Shown here in pieces: positions 26,497 through 35,105 of a stretch of 50,302 bases of DNA. Position numbers and translations under genes: made by a program. How positions within the stretch are numbered: position 1 is the stretch's first letter; every line of letters begins with the position of its first letter. The stretch comes from a virus. Location: the IMG/VR virus record IMGVR_UViG_3300017598_001205, positions 1 through 50,302 of that record; one strand, given 5' to 3'. Under the pieces are notes generated by a model. The model searched no databases, was not told the origin of the DNA, and saw only the letters and a list, made by a program, of their open reading frames with translations.

Positions 26497-28179
26497 TTAC
26501 CAATTCACACTCATACCACTTATATATCTATTGGTATTTCTGAATGTTATTTTAACTATAATTATACCCCCAGAATTTGCTGTACTAAAAGTTCCAAAAG
26601 TTAAAGATAAATCGTTCCCAGAAGCACTCACCTGACACCCATCACCATCGCTTCCAGTAAAATCTCCTGAACTAAAAGGTTTACCCGCATCTAACCAACC
26701 GGTTTGAGTAGGAAGTTTAATTTCTACATTTACATCACCAGAACCTACCTGACCTACTTGTGTAGCTACATTCAAACCATTTAAAGTTAATATCACATTA
26801 CTGTGAGCGCTTGAATCATAAAAACCCCTCAAATATAATTGGTTGCCTGAAAACCCGCTACTATAGTCTGGATTTCCAGTCGGTAAAGTACTACTCAAAT
26901 CATGGTTTGGATACTGAACTCGTTCGTTATAAACTAAAGATTGTCCATTAACTAATCCACTAGATGAAGTCCAATGACCAGTTAAAGTTGGAATAGAATC
27001 ATAATTTCCATTGACTAATCTGTAATTCTCATCCCTAAAATATTCTATTTTCGCGGTACTTACGTTTCCATACCCGCAGTATAATCTGTTTTCTGAGGGA
27101 GTTGATGCATTTACCGTACTTTTCCAAGGATGGTATAGATAAGATGTTAATCTAGTATCCAGGTCATAATAATTAGATCTGTTCGCAGTTATAGTTTCAT
27201 TTACAGTGAATGAGTCGGTGTATGCTGGGGTCGCTCCGGGGTTTCTAATTATATTGCTTGATTGACCCTCAAATCTGTATATGGACACATTCGACACATG
27301 ATAACACTTTCTATAAACATTTGCGCCGACATAATTAATATCAAATGTGTCATTGAGTGAATAGTATCTCACTCCGGAAAGATATTTGTTAGAATTAATT
27401 GTGTTCTCTACAATAGTAGGTGAGGTAGAAAAAGATAAAGCATTTGTATCATCATCGTACCAAAGCTTAGATTCATTGGTTGATTCATCGGTAGGAAGGT
27501 CATGAGTCATTACAAATGAATTGTACCCCTCATCCATACTGGTTACCACTAATTCCGCATTCATGCGCTGCCAAGCATTGAAACTGTTATGCCAACCACA
27601 ATGGGTTACTTCCAGAGTACCCTTACCATTTGTGAAGTTGACTATAGCATTTGTACATGGATCGCCTGTGCCTTGATTATCCCACGTGGTTAAATCCTGA
27701 ACTGCCGGGCCCTCCACAGTACCGTCAAAATTGACCACAATATCCAAAGTGGCTACAGTGGCTAAACCAGCCCCTCCCTCATTGTGTTTAGCTACTAAGG
27801 AGCCTTCATCTCCTTTACTAAATCGGCTAGATGGATTAGCTGAAGATAGGGTTATATTATCATATTCAAGTATAGTAGTAATTGTATCACCGGCAGATTT
27901 GCCATCTTGATACCAATCTGAAATTAAACCGGTAGGAAGTTTACCAGTATGAAAAGATCTATTAGGAACTAAATTTGTACCATCAAGGCCATCAGGCTGA
28001 GCTGGAGCAAGGTCAGCCAAAACCTCATTAATGCCATCTATGGAATCATTAATCTTAGTAGTGGGAGTAAAATCTAGTAAACCGTCATCCCAAGAACCAT
28101 CGGTTGGCCATCCCAACACATCGCTGCCGCCAGCCCCGGCTCCTCCTCCAGGAGATGGCTTGGTAATTATAACTGGCAT
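26497..28179 (-). CDS. Large appendage protein, paralogue of the 35266 gene
   Basis: The product has 560 residues from the ATG at 28179 (after ggaggagg). A Gly-rich N terminus (PSPGGGAGAGGSDVLGWPTD) leads into beta-rich domains with many Asn/Ser/Thr. The C-terminal 90 residues (EIKLPTQTGWLDAGKPFSSG, GDGCQVSASG, LTFGTFSTANSGG) align with the end of the protein at 35266 (IRLPTQTEWSD, GKGCQTGKNG, LTFGGVNTGNSG), and internal segments match too. It is probably a receptor-binding or tail-spike type protein. Confidence 0.72.
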   Translation of the reverse strand: MPVIITKPSPGGGAGAGGSDVLGWPTDGSWDDGLLDFTPTTKINDSIDGINEVLADLAPAQPDGLDGTNLVPNRSFHTGKLPTGLISDWYQDGKSAGDTITTILEYDNITLSSANPSSRFSKGDEGSLVAKHNEGGAGLATVATLDIVVNFDGTVEGPAVQDLTTWDNQGTGDPCTNAIVNFTNGKGTLEVTHCGWHNSFNAWQRMNAELVVTSMDEGYNSFVMTHDLPTDESTNESKLWYDDDTNALSFSTSPTIVENTINSNKYLSGVRYYSLNDTFDINYVGANVYRKCYHVSNVSIYRFEGQSSNIIRNPGATPAYTDSFTVNETITANRSNYYDLDTRLTSYLYHPWKSTVNASTPSENRLYCGYGNVSTAKIEYFRDENYRLVNGNYDSIPTLTGHWTSSSGLVNGQSLVYNERVQYPNHDLSSTLPTGNPDYSSGFSGNQLYLRGFYDSSAHSNVILTLNGLNVATQVGQVGSGDVNVEIKLPTQTGWLDAGKPFSSGDFTGSDGDGCQVSASGNDLSLTFGTFSTANSGGIIIVKITFRNTNRYISGMSVNW

Positions 28180-28219
28180 TCTTTCCTCCTCCAAAGAAAA
28201 TCTTTTGAATCAGCATTCA

Positions 28220-28232
28220 TGTGCGTAGCACA
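28220..28232 (-). repeat. Small hairpin with TAC tip
   Basis: A 5-bp stem TGTGC/GCACA encloses TAC on the minus strand, 41 nt before the start of the 26497 gene. The GC-TAC-GC tip is the same as in the stronger hairpin at 23644-23662. It probably lies in the mRNA leader. Confidence 0.45.
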
Positions 28233-28270
28233 AAATTATTATTGTACTTATTAAGCTTGTATTTATTATA

Positions 28271-28332
28271 GGGCCATATTCGGCCCGGGGCCCAGGCCAT
28301 ATTTGGCCTGGCTACGGGGCCATATTCGGCCC
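28271..28332 (-). repeat. Array of three hairpins with conserved loop (array 1)
   Basis: Three consecutive hairpins lie between two genes: 28271-28286, 28292-28311 and 28317-28332. On the minus strand the stems are GGGCC/GGCCC, CCAGGCC/GGCCTGG and GGGCC/GGCCC, and the 6-nt loops GAATAT, AAATAT and GAATAT. The outer base pair next to GGCC changes from G-C to A-T on both sides in the middle copy, so pairing is kept. There is no open frame and no T-run. It could be an RNA element, a captured palindromic repeat or a processing site. Confidence 0.75.
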
Positions 28333-28341
28333 GGCTATTGA

Positions 28342-28839
28342 TTATTTTCGAGATAAATCTTCCAGAAAAGTTATTTCTTTTTCTTTGTTTTCTATTTTGT
28401 CATGCACAATAAATCCCAATACGTATATGTTTTTGATATCATTATATTTCTTATCTCTTGGTGACTTTGGTATGTATTTAGAAGGTGTAGTGAACACTTG
28501 TATAAGTCCATGTTTTTTCAAATGATTCAAATAACGCTTGGCACTACTTTCTGAAATATCACAATTTTTCGCAATAGTTTTAATACTCGGCGCACAAGCG
28601 AGCTGGCCTCTACAATAGTAATTTTCATATACATTGTAATTATCACTAGTTGTAGGAGCTCTAATTATACTTCTCCATAAATAATCGTAAACGGTTTTAG
28701 GGCCCTTAAAGGCTTCTATATACACATTACTTTTCATAACCCACTTTGGAATACGTTGTTCGTAATCATCTCCAGTATAAGATTTTTTCTGTTCTTTTGT
28801 TACTGGCAATAATTTCTGATTTTTGTTAAATTCCACCAT
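28342..28839 (-). CDS. Winged-helix DNA-binding protein
   Basis: The 165-residue protein has a helix-turn-helix at about 80-115 (CAPSIKTIAKNCDISESSAK, then RYLNHLKKHGLIQVF), typical of replication-initiator-like winged helices (HTH_36/DnaD-like). The N terminus is basic and the C terminus charged. It may regulate transcription or take part in replication initiation. It sits alone among virion genes, directly upstream of hairpin array 1. Confidence 0.72.
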   Translation of the reverse strand: MVEFNKNQKLLPVTKEQKKSYTGDDYEQRIPKWVMKSNVYIEAFKGPKTVYDYLWRSIIRAPTTSDNYNVYENYYCRGQLACAPSIKTIAKNCDISESSAKRYLNHLKKHGLIQVFTTPSKYIPKSPRDKKYNDIKNIYVLGFIVHDKIENKEKEITFLEDLSRK

Positions 28840-28857
28840 AATTCACATCCCCATATT

Positions 28858-29112
28858 TTATTTTATGTGACTGAAAAAAGGAAGCGTTACTGTTTCTTCT
28901 TCTCTTTCAATGTAATGAGAACATTCAATAGTCGCTTCCCCGTCTATATCCATCTCCGTCAACAAGCACTGGTTTGAAATTATTATGTTATCTTCGCCAG
29001 CAACCATAGTATTGCCATCAGCGTCCTCATATTCTTCTGGACGCATAGGCATGAAAACTCTTCTAAATCTATACTTACAATTCTTACATAGATTCCCCTG
29101 GTTTTCTGTCAT
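28858..29112 (-). CDS. Small Cys-containing hypothetical protein
   Basis: The 84-residue acidic protein begins with CKNCKYRFRR and has further Cys in NQCLLTEM and IECSHYI, a four-Cys pattern that could bind zinc or iron. Its 5' end overlaps the upstream gene by 29 nt. No function is recognised. Confidence 0.6.
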   Translation of the reverse strand: MTENQGNLCKNCKYRFRRVFMPMRPEEYEDADGNTMVAGEDNIIISNQCLLTEMDIDGEATIECSHYIEREEETVTLPFFSHIK

Positions 29113-29338
29113 AGTCTTTCCGCCGTTGTATTAAAGATCTGTGTACAGCTTCTTCTTCCTTCTGTCCCTCAATCTTTCCTTCGGCTTTAAGTCTTTTTAT
29201 CTTGGCATTGATGGAATCTGCTGTTCTATCTCTACTTGAGAGCGCCTTTAGACCATCTTTTAATTCTTTTATAGTCATAATAGCATAACTGTTAATCAGA
29301 AATTCTTCCTCTTTCATATGCCATCCTTTTCGTTTCAT
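29084..29338 (-). CDS. SANT/Myb-like small DNA-binding protein
   Basis: The 84-residue protein has MKEEEFLINSYAIMTIKELK followed by RTADSINAKIKRLKAEGKIE, a three-helix pattern resembling SANT/Myb-like domains of phage regulators. The C terminus is basic. The start ATG at 29338 has aaaggag upstream. It is probably DNA-binding; the assignment is by pattern only. Confidence 0.6.
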   Translation of the reverse strand: MKRKGWHMKEEEFLINSYAIMTIKELKDGLKALSSRDRTADSINAKIKRLKAEGKIEGQKEEEAVHRSLIQRRKDYDRKPGESM

Positions 29339-29387
29339 AACCGTCTCCTTTAATTAATTGATAAACCCTCTATTATTATATGGTTAG

Positions 29388-29600
29388 TTAATCATCGCTT
29401 AAATAAATTTTGGGCATTTTACCCGCTTTTTCAATACGATCCTCTCGCTGGATTGCCCAATTTAGATACACTGTTTCCCACTCATCATAAGAAATCTTTC
29501 TTTTGGGGAGTTTAGAAGTTTTAATGTAATCCTTAAATTCTTCCATTTCTTCTGTTTTCTCCTGTATAAATAATAATATATATTGATCTATGTCCAACAT
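29388..29600 (-). CDS. Hypothetical protein
   Basis: The 70-residue charged protein (MLDIDQYILLFIQEKTEEME, then a Trp/Tyr-containing middle) has no recognised motif. The ribosome-binding site is weak. The gene lies 7 nt after the TAG stop of the membrane-anchored coiled-coil gene, in another frame. Confidence 0.5.
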   Translation of the reverse strand: MLDIDQYILLFIQEKTEEMEEFKDYIKTSKLPKRKISYDEWETVYLNWAIQREDRIEKAGKMPKIYLSDD

Positions 29601-29607
29601 GACATAC

Positions 29608-29970
29608 CTACTTATACAATTTATTTTCCAATTTCTCTATCTGCCTTTGCATCATTTCTATTCTCTCTTCCAATAATTCATTATTTGGATCTGACGCTAA
29701 TTGTTTTTCTAACAGGTATTTACGATCTCGCAAAGCATCTAATCTACTCATGTCATTATCTCTTTGCATAGCTTGGAATGATTGTTGTACGTCTTTGAAA
29801 GTTTGTAATGACTCTTTAGATATTTCTTCTTTTACTTTTACTATCTTTGATACGATGGTATTATTCATAGCTTTGGCTTCTTCTGTGTGAAAATACCTAT
29901 CTTCCACATAGAAAATTCCTCCTACTAACATACCTAAAACCGTTACTCCTATTGCAACCCATTTAACCAT
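29608..29970 (-). CDS. Membrane-anchored coiled-coil protein
   Basis: The 120-residue protein has an N-terminal hydrophobic segment (WVAIGVTVLGMLVGGIFYV, about 4-22) followed by an extended helix with heptads (LEKQLASDPNNELLEERIEM). One membrane anchor and a periplasmic or cytoplasmic coiled coil resemble inner-membrane spanin-like or pinholin-associated proteins, but it is not near the lysis genes. The stop is TAG. Confidence 0.62.
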   Translation of the reverse strand: MVKWVAIGVTVLGMLVGGIFYVEDRYFHTEEAKAMNNTIVSKIVKVKEEISKESLQTFKDVQQSFQAMQRDNDMSRLDALRDRKYLLEKQLASDPNNELLEERIEMMQRQIEKLENKLYK

Positions 29971-29983
29971 AATTCTACCTCCT

Positions 29984-30655
29984 TTACTTCATTATACCAT
30001 TAACTATCGTAAAATTATCAAAATCTCCAGTTGGACTTGCGCCAATACGTTCCATTTTCAATCTAGCAATAAAATCAACATCTCCAACAGTTCCGGTCTT
30101 TAAAACAGTCCATCCCCCAGTCCCATCTTTATAATAAAGAGTAACTACTGATCCTTGGTGTACTATTCTCACTGATCCATAATCATTATTTCTATCCACT
30201 ACAGTAGTTGTACCCCAAGAGCCGTTATGTCTTATATTTCCAGAAAATTTATTAGCGTTGGATGTATATGCCACTCTAATAAAACCATCTTCTTGAGTAG
30301 CACCATCATACAGTTGGAATACAAATGAATTATTATTATAACTGTCGTGAGCAAAATCATTAAAATCTACTTGAACATCACAACTTCCAGATATAGTGAA
30401 CTTACTTGTAACAATTCTTTGAGCAGAACAACTTTCAAATCTAAGTTCATTATTTTGGATACTAACTTGACTTGGAGCGTTTGTCCAATATGTGGGGTTT
30501 GGAGGATCCCCGTTTGTACCTGTAAATTCATCTAAAAATACATATGAGGCTGATATATCTGATCCCATAAATTTTGATAAATTATTTATATCTACAGTAA
30601 ATATCTTAGATAAATCAGATACGCTTTTAGTCATTAATTTATTTATCGAGTTCAT
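29984..30655 (-). CDS. Lectin-like appendage protein with anchor module
   Basis: The 223-residue protein combines the anchor module (ISKLM-type repeats: INKLMTKSVSDLSKIF, then VDINNLSKFMGSDI, residues 3-34) with a LamG/concanavalin-like jelly roll beginning VFLDEFTGTNGDPPNPTYW. That opening is nearly the same as in the proteins at 16242 and 17102, which lack the anchor. It is probably a carbohydrate-binding virion protein. The start overlaps the previous stop. Confidence 0.75.
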   Translation of the reverse strand: MNSINKLMTKSVSDLSKIFTVDINNLSKFMGSDISASYVFLDEFTGTNGDPPNPTYWTNAPSQVSIQNNELRFESCSAQRIVTSKFTISGSCDVQVDFNDFAHDSYNNNSFVFQLYDGATQEDGFIRVAYTSNANKFSGNIRHNGSWGTTTVVDRNNDYGSVRIVHQGSVVTLYYKDGTGGWTVLKTGTVGDVDFIARLKMERIGASPTGDFDNFTIVNGIMK

Positions 30656-31314
30656 TAGTTCTCCTGTTTATACTCCTCAAGCAAAAGTATTTCTGTAGGA
30701 GCGGGTATTTGTGGTAAATCTTCTGGGATATGATGTTCTTCTTTTTCCTCGTACCACTTAAGAAGTTCATCTTGATTAGTTAATTCATTAGCCACCCTCG
30801 TTTTTATATCTTTTGGTAATGCGTGTAAAAATTCAAAGGTACTATTTCGTAACCTGCCTGATGTTATCCAATCTATAACTGCCATTTCTTTTATTTTAAA
30901 TTCCCACATATCCATATCTAACTGGTGGCGTTTTTCATCTGTAAGCTCACCAATTGTATCTTTAAGATAAGCTGCTTGTTGGTAAAACCTTGAAAACTCT
31001 CGTTTTGTATCTTTTATTACTCTTGTCGATTCTTCCATCAACATAACTTTTTCTTTGTAATCTACTTCTGCTCTACGTTTTTCAAATCCCTCAGAATTTC
31101 CTATTTTTTCTTTTAGTTCATCTATATCTATTTGCAGCCTTTCATTACCACAAGTTAATTCACGTAGTCCTCTAAACCGTTTATACAACTCTCTCAATGA
31201 TTGTTTATATTGTCCATATAACGTCCCGCCAGCTCTAGTTGTAACAAAATAATCATCCTGAAATTGACTCATACCTGTCTGGTGATCGTTAAGTAACTCT
31301 TTAAGTTTATTCAT
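30655..31314 (-). CDS. Helical hypothetical protein
   Basis: The 219-residue protein is mostly charged helix (LYKRFRGLRELTCGNERLQI; later ESTRVIKDTKREFSRFYQQA), ending in a Pro-rich stretch PEDLPQIPAPTEILLLEEY. It lies between two anchor-module proteins and may be their assembly partner or a structural linker. No family is recognised. Confidence 0.6.
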   Translation of the reverse strand: MNKLKELLNDHQTGMSQFQDDYFVTTRAGGTLYGQYKQSLRELYKRFRGLRELTCGNERLQIDIDELKEKIGNSEGFEKRRAEVDYKEKVMLMEESTRVIKDTKREFSRFYQQAAYLKDTIGELTDEKRHQLDMDMWEFKIKEMAVIDWITSGRLRNSTFEFLHALPKDIKTRVANELTNQDELLKWYEEKEEHHIPEDLPQIPAPTEILLLEEYKQEN

Positions 31315-31335
31315 CTCACTTTTCCTATTAATAGT

Positions 31336-32274
31336 TTATATACCAGTCGCTGTTAAATTATTTCTGGCCGGTGTTGGCGCATCCGTTTTTGATGTCCATG
31401 TATCCGGATCGTATTCATCAGTATCGAGTAGTCTTCCTCCTGAAGATGCCCCACAAAGAGCATACCCTTTACTTGCAAATCCAACCGCTGCAAACATATT
31501 TCTGGCCGGAGCAGGTGCGTCTGTTTTTGATGTCCATGTATCCGGATCATACTCATCCATATCTTGCATATAACTTGAATGATCCCACCCACAACAACTA
31601 TAGCCTTTATCATCTATTGTTAGAGCGGTGTGCCAATATCGTGATGGGGCAGGAACATTAGTTTTTGAAGCCCAGCTATCTGGGGTATATTCATCGTTGT
31701 CGGTAATAGGCCACGGTGCTCCACCAAAAATGTATCCTTTACTAAGTATTGCTGTTCCTGCTAAATGATCACGTGCAGGTAATGGACAATCCGTTTTGTT
31801 AGTCCATGTATCAGGATCGTACTCATCTGTATCACGTACTATACTTCCATCATCATTTCCACAAAAAGTATATCCTTTGTCACTTAGAGTAGTAGCTGCA
31901 AATATATACCTTTTTAGCGTCATATTTGTTTTTGATGTCCAACTATCCGGATCATATTCATCGGTATCCTGAAATGCATCGACACTATCAAACCCGCCGA
32001 AAATATACCCTTTGCTTGATATAGTGGATGCTGCCATTCTATCTCTCGCTGGCAAAGGTATATCGGTTTTTGATGTCCAGCTATCTGGATCATATTCATC
32101 AGTATCTCTAAGAAAAACTTGGCCTGCGGGCCAATGGTGCCCTCCAAAAATATAACTTTTTCCCGCAGCTTGGCCATCAATCATTACCATAAATTTGGAT
32201 AGATTTGCCTTCGAAATGCCGATAATTTTATCAATACTATTTATATCTACATTCATAATTTTATCTATAGCCAT
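31336..32274 (-). CDS. Kelch-repeat propeller protein with anchor module
   Basis: The 312-residue protein starts with the anchor module (IDKIMNVDINSIDKIIG, then ISKANLSKFMVM, residues 3-32). Six near-identical Kelch-type blades of 40-45 residues follow, each with DEYDPDSWTSKT and a KGYIFGG-type strand, forming a probable six-bladed beta-propeller (IxK repeats 3-32, propeller 37-312). Propellers bind sugars or proteins, so a receptor-binding role is likely. The DNA repeats are strong enough to allow slippage or recombination that changes blade number. Confidence 0.82.
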   Translation of the reverse strand: MAIDKIMNVDINSIDKIIGISKANLSKFMVMIDGQAAGKSYIFGGHHWPAGQVFLRDTDEYDPDSWTSKTDIPLPARDRMAASTISSKGYIFGGFDSVDAFQDTDEYDPDSWTSKTNMTLKRYIFAATTLSDKGYTFCGNDDGSIVRDTDEYDPDTWTNKTDCPLPARDHLAGTAILSKGYIFGGAPWPITDNDEYTPDSWASKTNVPAPSRYWHTALTIDDKGYSCCGWDHSSYMQDMDEYDPDTWTSKTDAPAPARNMFAAVGFASKGYALCGASSGGRLLDTDEYDPDTWTSKTDAPTPARNNLTATGI

Positions 32275-32298
32275 TTTTACAGTCCTTTATTTTATATT

Positions 32299-32373
32299 TG
32301 GCTGGGAGAGGAGGGTTCGAACCTCCGACTTCCTGGTTCAGAGCCAGGCGTTCTTCCACTGAACTATCCCCCA
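32299..32373 (-). tRNA. tRNA-Gln (anticodon CTG)
   Basis: Complete cloverleaf on the minus strand. Acceptor TGGGGGA pairs with TCTCCCA, the anticodon stem CCTGG/CCAGG holds loop CTCTGAA, and the T arm is GGAGG-TTCGAAC-CTCC-type. The 3' GCCA is encoded. Its 5' end directly follows the TAA of the gene at 32374. It reads CAG. Confidence 0.95.
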
Positions 32374-32757
32374 TTACAAATCTGTAGGAATACAATAATT
32401 ATATTCTTCTGGGCCACTACTATTCAATAAATCATAACCCTTACTTTTATAGTCCTCATATATTTCCATGAGGATGTCAGTTATTTCTTGCTCAGTAAGG
32501 GTTTCGTTAAACATCTTATTCGGGTATAATTTTTTAGGTAGTTTACCGTTGTCTCTATAATACCTATACCATGTTATTTCAACAATATGCTGAGTGCTGT
32601 GGGGTTTAAAATCCTCGGTTCTAGATTTGAACCAATTAAATTTCTGCATCATGTATGCTCTAAAAAGTTCACACTCCGCCATTGTTACAGCAATTTTGAC
32701 TCTTTCCAGCCCTATTTTATTAAAATAATCTATAATTTCTTGTTTTAGCTCTACCAT
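32374..32757 (-). CDS. Hypothetical protein
   Basis: The product has 127 residues from the ATG at 32757 (aaggag 7 nt upstream; an earlier ATG at 32775 lacks a site). It is mixed helical, Tyr- and Lys-rich (AECELFRAYMMQKFNWFKSR), with no recognised domain. Its stop abuts the 5' end of tRNA-Gln, so tRNA and mRNA share a transcript. Upstream lies hairpin array 2. Confidence 0.6.
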   Translation of the reverse strand: MVELKQEIIDYFNKIGLERVKIAVTMAECELFRAYMMQKFNWFKSRTEDFKPHSTQHIVEITWYRYYRDNGKLPKKLYPNKMFNETLTEQEITDILMEIYEDYKSKGYDLLNSSGPEEYNYCIPTDL

Positions 32758-32784
32758 AATAAACTCCTTATTCATAGGCGTTAA

Positions 32785-32879
32785 GGTCGCGCATTAGCGG
32801 AGGCGACCGCAGGGGGGAATAAGGTAGCACATTAGCGGAGGCTACCGGATAATAAGGTCGCACATTAGCGGAGGCGACC
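32785..32879 (-). repeat. Array of three hairpins with 12-nt loops (array 2)
   Basis: Three tandem units (32785-32808, 32823-32846, 32856-32879) each form a 6-bp stem. On the minus strand the stems are GGTCGC/GCGACC, GGTAGC/GCTACC and GGTCGC/GCGACC, around a loop ctccgctaatgt (the first copy ends in c). The middle copy changes both sides of the stem, so pairing is kept while the loop stays identical. Units are spaced 38 and 33 nt apart. The array lies between the stop of the 736-residue gene and the next gene, without an open frame. Confidence 0.8.
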
Positions 32880-32891
32880 GATCCGTCATTT

Positions 32892-35102
32892 TTAAACTAC
32901 CATAAATTTAAGTGGTACAGAACCTTGATCATACAACGGTTTTATTTTAGATCTTGATAATCTTCCTACTTTTTTTGTAGTTTTGTCTCTTAATCTTAAA
33001 TATGCTTCTGGCATTCTCTTCCAACCACCAGCATAATAGTCATAAGGCGCATCAGTTTGAAGCCAATACTGTTTCTTAATCCCTACTTCATCACCTCTAC
33101 TATGTGCTCTTATAGTGTCGGATTGTGGGATCACCCTAAATCTAGTTTTCTGCCTATCTCTATTTAAAAGAACCGCTTCCAAATCATATTTATTAAAATC
33201 TATATTATTTATCCAAACTGTATCTATTCCTAATGGTTTTATATAAACCGCGAAATCTCTTTCTCCAGGCCCACCTACTGGATTTATAGCTTTGAAACAT
33301 ATTACGCTAGTAGAATAAGGACTAAGTGCGGATGCTACAGCAGACTGTCTATTATTATTAGGTAATATAGTTTTTGCTTCGTTGTATTCATAAGCATCAA
33401 ATTCTTGTAACCAAACTTCTTCTTCCCCTACTATATTAGCTGGAATTATATAAATACCATCACACCACTCATAATTTCTAGGCATGGTAGCGGTTATAAT
33501 ATCATCAGTTAGAGCTCCGCCAGTATAATTATATGTAAAGAATTTATAGTAATTATTAGGATTAGTTTCATTAGGCGGTATAATATAAAACTCTAAATCA
33601 GCAGAACTTAGCATTCCAGCTGAAACGCTTAATGTTACAGAGACTTTATTGATTTTTTTAGTACCACTATCCCATCTCCATTCAAAACTACTAATATGCC
33701 TTATTATATCATGCGTTCCCAAATTATTATCCAACGTATTAGCTGTAGCGTCTCTTGAAGGTGTTATATCTATTTCTGGAATATGAGATATACCGGCTTG
33801 TCCTGTAGTGTATAAATCAGTTACCCAAGTAGAACCGGTATTGTTAAAAAAGCCGTTCCAACTACAGATTTTTGCGTCGGTTAAATAATAAATTTGAACT
33901 ACATCGGGATTTACCATTGTAGTGGGGCCTTCCCAATTTTCACAAAAGTTATACCTACCTCTAAACCAACCCAGGCTACCGTCAAAATATACAGCGGAAT
34001 TGTTTCTTGGTATACCATACATCTTTTTTTCGGCAGATGGTAACCACATACCATACTTGCCGTTACCATTTAGAAAATCGTTAGCTGTTATAAAACCGCT
34101 ATAATTAGGAAACTGGGCATCGAACATTGCCCACATTATTTCACCAGCTTTGATAAATGCTCCACTAACATTACCACAATGCGGTGCCCCATTTTTGTAA
34201 GCATGTTTACCCTTTAGTGCACCATACAACCTGTTCATTCCATACATCTTATCAATTACTGGAATATTTTCATCTATAATATCATAGGGTTTGTAAACCG
34301 ATGTTTGTGTAAAGGCAGATCCATTGTTGGGAACATTTGCATTTTGATATGATACTATATCCCAAGTGCCAGACATAGTTAAATTATCTACAGTTTCGCC
34401 AGTATCAAAATTATGAAATTCCCATTTACACCTTTCTCCGAATAAAGAGAAATTATTGGCTAAATAATAAGCGTATCTCTCATTGGGGGATCTTTGCAAC
34501 CAATCTGTGGTCGGATACGTTTCATTATACTGTACCCAAGAATCATAATATACTCGCTGCTCAGCACCACCAGCTCCTACATCTTCCCCGGTTTGCCCAG
34601 AATATTTCCATACTGTTATCTTAAATGGTACATTAAAAGTATAAGCACTATCATCGTTTAGAACTACAACGCCATTGGCGTAATCAAAAATGATTCCTTC
34701 AGATATCATTTGAGGAACCGTAATTAAATTATCATCATTATCATAAAGCCGGAACATAAAATTATCCCCATATCTAACATGAGGAATAAACCCCGTTATT
34801 AAGGCGCTACCCTCATCGCCTGGCGTCACCCTTATATTCCAAGCTCTATCTTTACCATTATAAAATGCGCTACTATTAGCTGTCATTACAAATTGATCGT
34901 ATTTTACGGCTATCCCAGCTGACACTGTTGCAGCAGGATCGTTATGAACTATACTTCCACTTTCTAACCATAAATTTGTTGCATCAAGCGGTAATGCCCA
35001 ATAAATACCTTCTTCCCAATAATTCTTTTCCTCTTCACTATATGCATAGCCAAGTAAATTTTTGAAAGCTTTGTCTGTCTTAACTGTGGTCTTAAAGGCC
35101 AT
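32892..35102 (-). CDS. Large appendage/virion protein
   Basis: The 736-residue protein's N-terminal region (FRLYDNDDNLITVPQ, FDYANGVVVLNDD, WKYSGQTGEDVG) matches the layout in the protein at 25544. The middle contains YGMNRLYGALKGKHAYKNGA and MWLPSAEKKMYGIPRNNSAV; the C-terminal part is beta-rich with LRLRDKTTKKVGRLSRSKIK. It is probably a baseplate or tail-fibre component. No enzymatic motif is identified. The start overlaps no gene and follows ggggata. Confidence 0.68.
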   Translation of the reverse strand: MAFKTTVKTDKAFKNLLGYAYSEEEKNYWEEGIYWALPLDATNLWLESGSIVHNDPAATVSAGIAVKYDQFVMTANSSAFYNGKDRAWNIRVTPGDEGSALITGFIPHVRYGDNFMFRLYDNDDNLITVPQMISEGIIFDYANGVVVLNDDSAYTFNVPFKITVWKYSGQTGEDVGAGGAEQRVYYDSWVQYNETYPTTDWLQRSPNERYAYYLANNFSLFGERCKWEFHNFDTGETVDNLTMSGTWDIVSYQNANVPNNGSAFTQTSVYKPYDIIDENIPVIDKMYGMNRLYGALKGKHAYKNGAPHCGNVSGAFIKAGEIMWAMFDAQFPNYSGFITANDFLNGNGKYGMWLPSAEKKMYGIPRNNSAVYFDGSLGWFRGRYNFCENWEGPTTMVNPDVVQIYYLTDAKICSWNGFFNNTGSTWVTDLYTTGQAGISHIPEIDITPSRDATANTLDNNLGTHDIIRHISSFEWRWDSGTKKINKVSVTLSVSAGMLSSADLEFYIIPPNETNPNNYYKFFTYNYTGGALTDDIITATMPRNYEWCDGIYIIPANIVGEEEVWLQEFDAYEYNEAKTILPNNNRQSAVASALSPYSTSVICFKAINPVGGPGERDFAVYIKPLGIDTVWINNIDFNKYDLEAVLLNRDRQKTRFRVIPQSDTIRAHSRGDEVGIKKQYWLQTDAPYDYYAGGWKRMPEAYLRLRDKTTKKVGRLSRSKIKPLYDQGSVPLKFMVV

Positions 35103-35105
35103 TTT

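Noticed and set aside
31371-31661. Plus- and minus-strand alternative frames across the Kelch gene
   Set aside because: Shadow frames kept open by the repeated blades; they repeat with the blade period and have no start signals.
32785-32879. Possible CRISPR array (three repeats of about 28 nt)
   Set aside because: Spacers are only about 5-10 nt, the repeats are strong hairpins with compensatory changes, and no cas gene is near.
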